Assembly (NCBI RefSeq): GCF_000063545.1
Contig: NC_009488.1
Coordinates: forward strand, 1,488,001-1,552,000
Source: Orientia tsutsugamushi str. Boryong
Lineage (GTDB): Bacteria; Pseudomonadota; Alphaproteobacteria; Rickettsiales; Rickettsiaceae
Length of the DNA stretch: 64,000 nt
Reading direction: 5' to 3'
Shown: positions 9,326 through 17,208 of the stretch, piece by piece
Layout: every line of letters starts with the position of its first letter
How positions within the stretch are numbered: position 1 is the stretch's first letter
Position numbers and translations under genes: made by a program
Notes under the pieces: generated by a model
Seen by the model: the letters and a program-made list of their open reading frames with translations, nothing else
Databases searched by the model: none
What the model was told of the DNA's origin: nothing

Positions 9326-10379
9326 AGACCTCTTTCGAAACTGGTTAAGGTAGTTCAAAATTATAAATGCCAGAGATCAAATTAAATCTAAGACCGAATC
9401 TTTTACGTCTATTTCGATATTTGATAGCAATAATTTTGAACCGTTTTAGCATACCAATAACGTTTTCATTGACAACTCTTTCTCCTGCTAACCTACAATT
9501 ATTCTTTTTATCATTTTTAGTTAAAGGATTTTTCTTGCTTTTTTTCTTTAGTAATTCAGAATTATTGTGAATTTTTTGTATACCTTGATATCCTGTATCA
9601 GTAATCTCTTTAACTTTAGAATGAATAAGAATTTTGGATTCCTTAAATAATCTAAAGTCATGCTTTTTACCGTTAGAAAAATTTGTACATATTACTTGAT
9701 GCGTTTTCTTGTCTACCACTATTTGAGTTTTTAGTGTATGCCTTTTCTTCTTTCCTGAATAATAGAATTTTTGTTTTTTTTGGGTCTTTCTATTGGACTC
9801 TCAGTAGCATCAATCAAGACTACTTCATAATTCATATCGCTCTTCATTAGAGCTTTACGACCTGGAAGAGCAAAATTTGGGTGTTTAACTAGGGTGTCTT
9901 CTACCCATTTTACAGCTTTATATGCTGAACTTTCACTAATCCGATAGTTCTGACCCTATATGGAAATAAGTATGGTATTCTCTAAGGTATTCTAACGCCA
10001 TCAGCAACTGTTCCTCCAAATTAAGCTTATTTTTACGCCCGTCTTTTGATTTCTTAAGACCATCAGCTTTCCTCAAAATATCCACCATCTTTGAAAATGT
10101 TCCCTTCCTTACTCCTGTTAATCAACGAAATTTTTCATCCTTTAACTCTTTAATCTGATCGAATTTCATTATTAGACCTCTTTCGAAACTGGTTAAGGTA
10201 GTTCAAAATTATAAATGCCAGAGATCAAATTAACTCTAAGACCGAATCTTTTACGTCTATTTCGATATTTATCAGCAATAATTTTGAACTACCTTAACCA
10301 GTTTCGAAAGAGGTCTATTACCTCAAATCAGATCTTTATAACACTATTCTACATCATTCTCTAGTTTCGAAAGAAGTCT
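9326..10379 (-). mobile_element. IS5-family element with a MITE inserted in it
   Basis: Same IS as at 1288 and 50483 in reverse orientation, with end repeats AGACCTCTTTCGAAACTGG and AGTTTCGAAAGAAGTCT and AAT duplicated on both sides (9323-9325, 10380-10382). orfB (9345-9719, 124 residues, GTG/CAC start) is open. orfA is broken by a TGA at the second R of FRRLTG (CGA to TGA) and by an indel near 9957. A 143-bp MITE lies at 10174-10316, upstream of orfA. The element interrupts the maturase-domain remnant in phase. Confidence 0.88.
10174..10316. mobile_element. 143-bp MITE of the IS5-family element
   Basis: Starts AGACCTCTTTCGAAACTGG and ends with its inverse, flanked by ATT/ATT. The empty site TTTCATTATTACCTC is present in the IS copy at 39095, proving the 3-bp duplication. 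About 105 bp equal the IS right end and the last 38 bp are the same end inverted, so it is two right ends joined. Other copies are at 24282, 25950 and 33625. Confidence 0.85.
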
Positions 10380-10588
10380 AATGATTACCAAATTCCATAT
10401 TATAGATCTTTGAAAGCAATAACTTACAACATGCTATAGGCAATGATATGAAGTTATCAGGAAAGCGCATATAGGTAATCTATACGTTAAGTTTAACATG
10501 GCGTGTAATGGATATGTTGATAACTAAACTACTACGCCTTCACTCGACTATACTTATGTAACAAAGATATTGCAACACTTCCTTGTTA

Positions 10589-11803
10589 CTAGATTGCGGA
10601 ACTAGCAGTTGAAATTAGATGATGATGTAGCTCAGCTACTATTGGTTCAACATCTATTTTATTCAATATAATAGATATTCTAGCTTCTAAGGCTAATATT
10701 CCTAAAATTTGCACTTCAAACTTGCTAAGAACCATGGTAATTTGCTGAAATATTGATGGGTTATATTTTATCGCATATCCTACTACTGACACTGATGCTA
10801 CATTATTAATTTGGTAGCTATTAATGATACATTGGTTCTGTAATTCATCAAATGCCTTTTTTGATGCAGTTAAATCAGATAATGGTATGATTATACTAAC
10901 CTTATTTAACTGGTAGTTGGTAATTTGCTCTATTGAGACTGAATATTTAAGCATATGATTTATAACAAGAAAAAATTGTTTGTTATCATTGATACATATA
11001 GTTACTAAAATTATATCTTTATTATACGTAATGCCTGTAATTTGAGGTTGTTCCATTGTTGTAATCTCTTGAATTATTGTTCCTTGACCTTTTCCAAATG
11101 CATGTATTACTTTGATAGGAACATTATAGCGCATACCCATTTGTACTGCTCGATAATGAACTACTCTTGATCCAAGCGAAGCTAATTCTAGCATTTCTGT
11201 ATAAGTGATTTTATCATGCTTGCAGGCTTGTGGTATTAGTTCTGGATCAGCTGAAAATACTCCATCAACGGTAGTATATATATCACATCTTTTTGCTTGC
11301 AATGCTGCTGCAATAGCCACAGCTGTAATATCAGATCCTCCGCGTCCTAAAGTTGTAATTCTATTGTGATTCGTGATACCTTGAAACCCAGAAATAACTG
11401 GTACTATACCTTGTAATAGCATATCATGAATTAAGTTAGTATTAATATCTATAATTATTGCTTTAGAATGATAATTATTAGTTTTAATAGGTATTTGCCA
11501 TGAGTGTAATGATCTAGACTTAATTGATTTTTGTTGTAAAGCTAATGCAAATAGTGAGGCTGTCATAATCTCTCCGCTACTTAAAGCGCTATCATACTCT
11601 GCTAATGTTTCAGGAGTATATAATTCACTGTTTAAATTGTAACAAAATGAAATTAATTTTTTAGTAATACCAGCCATAGCTGAAACTACTACTATAACCT
11701 TATTGCTAGCATCAATTTCACGCTGTACTTTTGTTACTAAGTTAGCAATTTTAGCAGTATCAGATACACATGCTCCACCAAATTTTTGTACAATAATATT
11801 CAT
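10589..11803 (-). CDS. lysC: Aspartate kinase LysC
   Basis: Phosphorylates aspartate, the first step toward diaminopimelate and lysine. In a wall-reduced intracellular bacterium the likely use is DAP for peptidoglycan. The 404 residues show the N-terminal VQKFGGACVSD, the GRGGSDITAVAIAAAL substrate loop, CDIYTTVDGVFSADP, and two ACT-type regulatory segments in the last 140 residues. The consensus KFGGTSV is KFGGACV here. The gene stands alone, preceded on its 3' side by about 160 bp of unassigned sequence. Confidence 0.93.
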   Translation of the reverse strand: MNIIVQKFGGACVSDTAKIANLVTKVQREIDASNKVIVVVSAMAGITKKLISFCYNLNSELYTPETLAEYDSALSSGEIMTASLFALALQQKSIKSRSLHSWQIPIKTNNYHSKAIIIDINTNLIHDMLLQGIVPVISGFQGITNHNRITTLGRGGSDITAVAIAAALQAKRCDIYTTVDGVFSADPELIPQACKHDKITYTEMLELASLGSRVVHYRAVQMGMRYNVPIKVIHAFGKGQGTIIQEITTMEQPQITGITYNKDIILVTICINDNKQFFLVINHMLKYSVSIEQITNYQLNKVSIIIPLSDLTASKKAFDELQNQCIINSYQINNVASVSVVGYAIKYNPSIFQQITMVLSKFEVQILGILALEARISIILNKIDVEPIVAELHHHLISTASSAI

Positions 11804-12083
11804 ATAAATTAATAGTCAGCGTATATCTTTTTTTATGTGTCAAAAAATTTTAAAAAAATTATTATTTACTGTAGTATTAATTTATGTTTTTAGCCCAAAC
11901 TACATTACTCAATTAAGTTAGTTCAGCTGTTATTATAGCTAAAATAGTTGAATTATATTACAGAGAAGAAAAAAATAATATGTTAAGATAATATAAATTA
12001 TGGTATTAATATATCATTATTAGTACTATAATTCAAATTACTTATTAACTATATTTATAAAAAATAAACTTTTGTAAATATAT

Positions 12084-12581
12084 TTATTCATGATCATATA
12101 CACCCCATAAAATTTTCCGATCTACCCAGCCAATATAATTTTTGCAGTGCAACTTGCACATTAAAGCTGTGCATTTTTTTAATTCACACCTTACTTTAGG
12201 CTCAAGATATGCAATAATTCTACTTTCATAATTAGATGATTTATAAAGATTCTGTATTTTATTACTGTTAATAACTACTGTTCTTTTTTGAGATAAAACA
12301 CTTGAGTGAATCCATCCAAAGTCACCTGTTATATCGCGCACATAGTACCATTGGTCAAATTTATCGACTATTTCTAATGGCTCATCTTTTTTGGTAAATA
12401 TCCACTTAATTGGATATTTGATATTCGGGCCTGTCCTCATGTTGATTTCATTTGTTTTGGTTGAAATAAACCTTGGAATTTTAGTATTTTTGTTATCTGA
12501 TAACGCAGCATTGATAAATACAGTAACCATAATTATAAATGTTATAATAAAGCTGTAAATTCTACTCGTTTTCATCATCAT
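12084..12581 (-). CDS. Exported SH3-domain protein
   Basis: Bacterial SH3-like protein (SH3_4/DUF1058 type) of 165 residues. An N-terminal hydrophobic segment (residues about 9-28) ending in ALS suggests export to the periplasm. The first SH3 unit is clear (NMRTGPNIKYPIKWIF..., then EPLEIVDKFDQWYYVRDITGDFGWIHSSVLS). A second, weaker unit lies in residues 100-160 (IGWVDRKILWGVY). Such domains often bind cell-wall peptides, but no substrate can be assigned. Its start overlaps the end of the antiporter gene by 20 bp, so the two are probably co-translated. Confidence 0.75.
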   Translation of the reverse strand: MMMKTSRIYSFIITFIIMVTVFINAALSDNKNTKIPRFISTKTNEINMRTGPNIKYPIKWIFTKKDEPLEIVDKFDQWYYVRDITGDFGWIHSSVLSQKRTVVINSNKIQNLYKSSNYESRIIAYLEPKVRCELKKCTALMCKLHCKNYIGWVDRKILWGVYDHE

Positions 12582-14304
12582 TATCTAGGGTTTGGCTTTG
12601 CTTTGTAGCTACGTAATTACCTGAACGAAATTGGTTTTTAATTCTATTAACTTCGTAATCGCTAATGCCTATTACTTTTAAGACTTCGCTACCTAACTGC
12701 AATCCAACCTCATAATCTGATGGAACAATAACTGTTGCTCCACATTCATATAGTTCATTAGAGCGCTGCAAATCTTTTGCTTTTACAATTATAGCAATAT
12801 GTGAAAAATTATTTGATATAGCTTTTAGAGTTTTTTTGATGGTAATTTCATTAGTTAAAGATAAAATAATTGCTGATGCACGCTCTATTCCTAGCGCTTT
12901 TAATGTGTCAACTTGAGAAATATCTCCCTGAACAATAGGAAAACTACTATGATTATCTTCTTTTACAGCTTGTTCATTAATATCAATTGCAATATAACGT
13001 ATATTTTCTGCTTCTAGAACATTTGCTACCATTCTACCTACACGGCCAAATCCTGCTATAATAATATGATTAGTTAAATCTCTAGCTCCTTGTTCGATAA
13101 TTTGAAGTGGATTATACTCCTCCTTTTTACCATTACCAAGCAGGTCAGCAATTTTTGATCCTGCTACAGATAATAATGGAGTTAAAGCCATAGTACAAGT
13201 TACAACTAATAATAAGGTTTTACCAATTGAGTTTTCAATAATTCCCTCCTTCATTGCTTCATTAAACAAAATAAAAGCAAACTCACTACCTTGAGATAAC
13301 AGTAATCCTGTATGTAATGCAATACTCTTATTAAAGTTAAATAGAATACACAAGCCAGTAACAATAGTCGCCTTAATTAAAATCAATCCTATTGAGCAAA
13401 CCAAGATTGTTTGCAGATTTTGAATAATTTCATTAACATTGATATGCATTCCTACAGACATGAAGAATAAGCCAAGTAATAACCCCTTAAATGGATATAT
13501 ACTTTCTTCTGCTTGTAATCTAAATTCAGTTTCAGCCACTAATATACCTGAAACAAATGCACCTAGTGCAAGTGATAAACCCTGATGGCTTGTTCCCCAA
13601 GCAGCAGATAATACAATAAGTAGAGTTGTAGCTATGAATAATTCATTTGTACTTCCAGGTGGTTTATCAATAGAAATTACTTTGAATAAAGGCCTTAAGA
13701 ATAGTTGACCAGTAATAAATATGACTATTAGTGCTATCATAGCTTTAACCAGAGCAATACCCATAGCTTGAGCAATAGATATGTCTGTTTTATTAGATAG
13801 CATTGGTAGTATTACAAGTAATGGTACTACAGCAAAATCTTGCATTAGTAATACTGATAATGCAACTCTACCAACTTGACTGGACTGGCTACGACTTTCT
13901 TCAATTACCTGAAGAACGATAGCGGTAGAAGACAGAGATAACACTGTTCCAATAATAATTGATACATCAACATTATCGTAATATGACATGACACAACCAC
14001 CGATTATTACACTAGTGATGATCACTTGCAACGATCCTAAGCCAAAGACATACCTTCTCATAGCTTTTAATCTTTCAATTGATAATTCTAATCCAATCGC
14101 AAATAATAGAAAAACTACTCCAAATTCAGCAATAGCACTAGTATACTGAACGTTGACAATTTTAAGGCCATGATCACCAATTAGAGCTCCAGCTACCAAA
14201 TATCCAAGTACAGGACTAAGCTTTAGTTTTTTAAAAACTATTACAATACAAATTGCAGTAGCAAGTAGTATAACGATATTTGGTAAAAAGTCATAAGATT
14301 CCAT
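12562..14304 (-). CDS. kefB: CPA2-family monovalent cation:proton antiporter (KefB-like)
   Basis: Inner-membrane K+/Na+:H+ antiporter of 580 residues. Residues 1-390 hold about a dozen membrane segments with family motifs LGYLVAGALIGDHG, LSLSSTAIVLQV and GLLLSQGSEFAF. Residues 405-525 form a TrkA-N/RCK nucleotide-binding domain (HIIIAGFGRVGRMVANVL, then VQGDISQVDTLKALGI). The C-terminal tail ends in an acidic DNDDENE. Assignment to KefB rather than another CPA2 member rests on general similarity only. It heads a two-gene unit with the SH3 gene and is divergent from the cyclo-ligase gene. Confidence 0.85.
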   Translation of the reverse strand: MESYDFLPNIVILLATAICIVIVFKKLKLSPVLGYLVAGALIGDHGLKIVNVQYTSAIAEFGVVFLLFAIGLELSIERLKAMRRYVFGLGSLQVIITSVIIGGCVMSYYDNVDVSIIIGTVLSLSSTAIVLQVIEESRSQSSQVGRVALSVLLMQDFAVVPLLVILPMLSNKTDISIAQAMGIALVKAMIALIVIFITGQLFLRPLFKVISIDKPPGSTNELFIATTLLIVLSAAWGTSHQGLSLALGAFVSGILVAETEFRLQAEESIYPFKGLLLGLFFMSVGMHINVNEIIQNLQTILVCSIGLILIKATIVTGLCILFNFNKSIALHTGLLLSQGSEFAFILFNEAMKEGIIENSIGKTLLLVVTCTMALTPLLSVAGSKIADLLGNGKKEEYNPLQIIEQGARDLTNHIIIAGFGRVGRMVANVLEAENIRYIAIDINEQAVKEDNHSSFPIVQGDISQVDTLKALGIERASAIILSLTNEITIKKTLKAISNNFSHIAIIVKAKDLQRSNELYECGATVIVPSDYEVGLQLGSEVLKVIGISDYEVNRIKNQFRSGNYVATKQSQTLDNDDENE

Positions 14305-14476
14305 TCTGCTCTTCTAAAACTTAATTAGTTAAATTTTAAGAACGTAATATATATCTGGAGTTACTTTACATTCTATTGCAATAAACTATTATACATTATA
14401 CTTAAAATAATTCTAAATTAAGCAATTACTGTGTTTAATAATGTTTTATTACTCAATCTGTTAATATAACCTCAGT

Positions 14477-15049
14477 ATGCATCAAAATTATTATAAACAA
14501 ACTCTACGTTCCAAATATAAGAATATACGAATCTTGGCAAATAAACAATTAAAAAGTTGTTGTCAACAAAGCCATCAAATCTTGTTACAAGCTGTATATA
14601 TTCTTACTTCATTACTTCCTACTAATTCTGTAATTGGTATTTATTATCCATTTAAAGGCGAAGTTAATGTATTAGATTTGTTAATGATGATGCCTAACTA
14701 TAAATTTGCTCTACCAGCTCTTATTAACAAAAAAATGTTATATAGATACTATTATATAGGCTGCCCAATCAAAAAACAAGAACACGAAATATATACTCCA
14801 GTTGGTACTGATATAGTGATACCATCTGCATTATTAGTTCCTGGTTTGGTGTTTGATGTTGCTGGTTATAGAATTGGCTTTGGTAAAGGATATTATGATC
14901 AATACATATCGCAAGTCAGAAGTATTAATAGCAATAACATAGCAATTGGAGTATGTTTTGATGTACAGCTAAGAAACTTTGTACCTAGGGAGTTGCATGA
15001 TCAAAAAATGGACTATATTATAACAAATAAAATATTAATTGTAACATGA
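14477..15049 (+). CDS. ygfA: 5-formyltetrahydrofolate cyclo-ligase
   Basis: Converts 5-formyl-THF to 5,10-methenyl-THF with ATP, feeding one-carbon metabolism. The 190 residues include the N-terminal R(S)KYKNIR region, IGIYYPFKGEVNVL, and the diagnostic GYRIGFGKGYYDQYI near residue 135. The stop overlaps the start of cvpA in ATGA (15046-15049), so the genes are translationally coupled. Confidence 0.9.
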   Translation: MHQNYYKQTLRSKYKNIRILANKQLKSCCQQSHQILLQAVYILTSLLPTNSVIGIYYPFKGEVNVLDLLMMMPNYKFALPALINKKMLYRYYYIGCPIKKQEHEIYTPVGTDIVIPSALLVPGLVFDVAGYRIGFGKGYYDQYISQVRSINSNNIAIGVCFDVQLRNFVPRELHDQKMDYIITNKILIVT

Positions 15050-15657
15050 ATATAATAGATATAATTTCTCTTGTAATCTTTATTAGCGCAATTACCTTAG
15101 GGTTTTATAAAGGTGGTTTAAAATTGATTATTGGGTCAATTTTTTTTGTGAGTTCAATATTTTTAACTGTACTTTTAACTCCTACATTGCAGGATATAAT
15201 TATTGAATATACTCATAGTCTGCTTTATGCAACTATTATAAGTGGTATTTTATCTTATGTTATGTCGTTGATATTATGCACAGTGTTAAGTAATCAGGTT
15301 ATTAGGCTTATTAATCCAATTACTGATGGCTTATTAGATAAATTTTTTGGTATGTTGTTAGGTGGAATGCAAGGTATATTACTTTGTGTCTTTTTATACT
15401 CTATATTAGCTATTATGTCTACACGAAGTTATATTGGTACATCAAATCATAAAGAAGTAAAACAAAAAATAAAACAATATCTGCCAATATGGCTGCATAA
15501 TTCAGATTTCTTTACTTTGTCTGGGAATTTAACAGTAGATTTAATTGATGTTATTCCTGAAAAACAATTTAATGATATATTAAAATCAATTAATATATCA
15601 CATGAAAATAATAAAAAGCATAACTTAGTTCATAATAGCAATGGCAGTATTGAGTAA
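15046..15657 (+). CDS. cvpA: CvpA family membrane protein
   Basis: A 203-residue protein with four hydrophobic segments in residues 1-125, beginning MNIIDIISLVIFISAITLGF and containing FYKGGLKLI, FFGMLLGGMQGILL and the STRSYIGTS region of the CvpA (colicin V production) family. The family is linked to envelope homeostasis and purF regulation in other bacteria; the exact role is unclear. Start overlaps the upstream stop by 4 bp. The C-terminal 60 residues are polar. Confidence 0.85.
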   Translation: MNIIDIISLVIFISAITLGFYKGGLKLIIGSIFFVSSIFLTVLLTPTLQDIIIEYTHSLLYATIISGILSYVMSLILCTVLSNQVIRLINPITDGLLDKFFGMLLGGMQGILLCVFLYSILAIMSTRSYIGTSNHKEVKQKIKQYLPIWLHNSDFFTLSGNLTVDLIDVIPEKQFNDILKSINISHENNKKHNLVHNSNGSIE

Positions 15658-15852
15658 TCAACTTACTAAGTATAGCTGAGCAATGAATAGTGCAGTGATG
15701 TTATTATACAAGCCATAGCTATACAAAGGTTAAAGTTCTCATTTGGAGCTACTCCATGCTTATTTAATGTAGGTAATAAAGCTCAGCCAAAAGGTGACCA
15801 ATACATTATTTGTCTTCATCTGCCAGCTAATAACATACCTAAAAAGCTTAAA

Positions 15853-16656
15853 TCACCTTTCCATCGCTTGATTTGGTAAAATTTGCAGACCAAAATGAAT
15901 CAGGAAATTTGATTTTATATATTCATCACGACGCATTTCATTGCCTAAAAACAGATCCATGGCAGATAATTTGCACTCTGCAGGCCTTTTTCGAGCTTCT
16001 AGGCTGATAAATATTTGATCATTATTTACATTTACACAATCATCATTCTCAAATAACGAAAAATCTCCACTTAGAATTTGTTCAGACAATATTTCATACT
16101 CATTAATATTCGAATGTTCTTCTTCAGGCCAGCCAAATATTACTCTCAGAAACTTTAATAATTGCTGTGCATTCACATTGTCAGTGCTTAATCCAATGGA
16201 CCTAAACGTATCTTTTAAAGCATCTCGTCTGCGAATCATATCATCGATATTTGCATTTAAATTAGGTATAGTAACTGAAATTAACAATACTACATCCTTT
16301 ATAGAACCTACTTTTTGAGCTTGATCACGCAAAAACTCTGTTCTTTTGTTGGCTAACTCAATAAATATCTCTCCTTTACGATATAACTGCCAGTTGCTTA
16401 AAAAATGTTCGATATTATTACTACCAATCATTAAGACTTGCATGCTACTTTCAGCTGGTAAATTTTCATCACTTTTTAGAAATTCAGCAATTTCATTTTG
16501 AGCCGAAACACTAGCTTCAGCCAATGGGCATGCAAGCAATACAAAACCTATTGAACCACGATTAAAGAATAGCTGAGTCTCCTCATCATACGATTCATAG
16601 ACAAAGTGTTTAGAAAATCTTTCTCGATCAAAATCCTTATGTATGCTTGCGTTCAC
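15853..16656 (-). pseudogene. traC: F-type conjugation ATPase TraC, N-terminal fragment
   Basis: TraC is the cytoplasmic ATPase of F-type type IV secretion, normally near 850-875 residues. Only the N-terminal ~268 residues remain: FVYESYDEETQLFFNRGSIGFVLLACPLAEAS and the conserved stretch through RRDALKDTFRSIGL and RVIFGWPEEE. The Walker A and B motifs are absent. I take the GTG at 16656 as the start because traV ends 20 bp inside it; an ATG at 16725 would overlap traV by 89 bp. The end (NQAMER then stop at 15853) looks like a break. The downstream stretch 15691-15879 has a startless open frame on the plus strand that I cannot identify. Confidence 0.75.
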
Positions 16657-16966
16657 CTTGACTCTGTTTTGATTTAAATAAATTAATAAGATATTTTTTT
16701 GATTTTTTCGGTGAAGTGTTAACAACAGCTACACCTTGAACTGCTTTAGATCGCTTACAGTATAGAACACAACGTCTTTTTGATTTAACTTTTGATGTTT
16801 CAACTTTCTCAAGATTATTAATATCAAAAGCGCCTTGAGCAACCATATTCTTTATTTCGTATAAAGACTTACATTTTTGCCCTTTAGGAATTTTACAATC
16901 AAAATTACTTTCGAAAAAGAAGCTGGTTAGGCTTATACAGCCCAATAGCAATAATAAAAACTTCAT
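16637..16966 (-). CDS. traV: Conjugal transfer lipoprotein TraV
   Basis: Outer-membrane-core lipoprotein of F-type secretion. The 109 residues begin with a lipoprotein signal MKFLLLLLGCISL (lipobox LLGC, Cys10) followed by the family pattern FDCKIPKGQKCKSLYEIKNM, with paired cysteines. F-plasmid TraV is about 170 residues, so this one is short or trimmed at its C terminus. A good SD (GGAGGA) precedes the ATG by 9 bp. It directly precedes traC as in RAGE and F-like tra operons. Since traC is broken, it cannot serve a complete secretion system here. Confidence 0.7.
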   Translation of the reverse strand: MKFLLLLLGCISLTSFFFESNFDCKIPKGQKCKSLYEIKNMVAQGAFDINNLEKVETSKVKSKRRCVLYCKRSKAVQGVAVVNTSPKKSKKYLINLFKSKQSQGERKHT

Positions 16967-17208
16967 TATAAATGCTCCTCCAGCTTTTGTGGTTGGTCGA
17001 ATTTATTATGCAAATTAACTTTTCATTGCTAGTTGATGGTGAATAAGTTGAATTATGTGGCTTCTTCTTGTACTCACGTATCGAAAAGTGTATCTATGTC
17101 ATACATAGTGATAGCTAAACTATTACAACCTAAACAGGTATTTATAATGAATAGCAAAATAGTAGATATTATGGTAATATCTCGATAAATCTTTTTTGAG
17201 AAGGAAGC

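Larger units (their letters stand above)
7580..10430 (+). mobile_element. Decayed group II intron region (second intron type), multiply interrupted
   Basis: 7640-8000 resembles the 5' domains of bacterial group II introns (GGTAAGCTGATGAAGGTGCAA, GCAGAGGAAAACAG, GGTTTCTTATGACGAGAGAA). A reverse-transcriptase N-terminus follows at 8126-8320. The stretch 8330-8890 is again intron-RNA-like without an open frame. A maturase-domain piece occupies 9124-9322 and resumes after an IS at 10383-10425 (DYQIPYYRSLK). Insertions cut it at 8027-8123, 8907-9123 and 9326-10379. Intron exon boundaries cannot be set. The remaining sequence to 10588 shows nothing recognisable. Confidence 0.6.

Noticed and set aside
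15691..15879. Startless 62-codon plus-strand frame next to the traC remnant
   Set aside because: Open and protein-like but overlapping traC and matching no family I can name; not reported as a gene.
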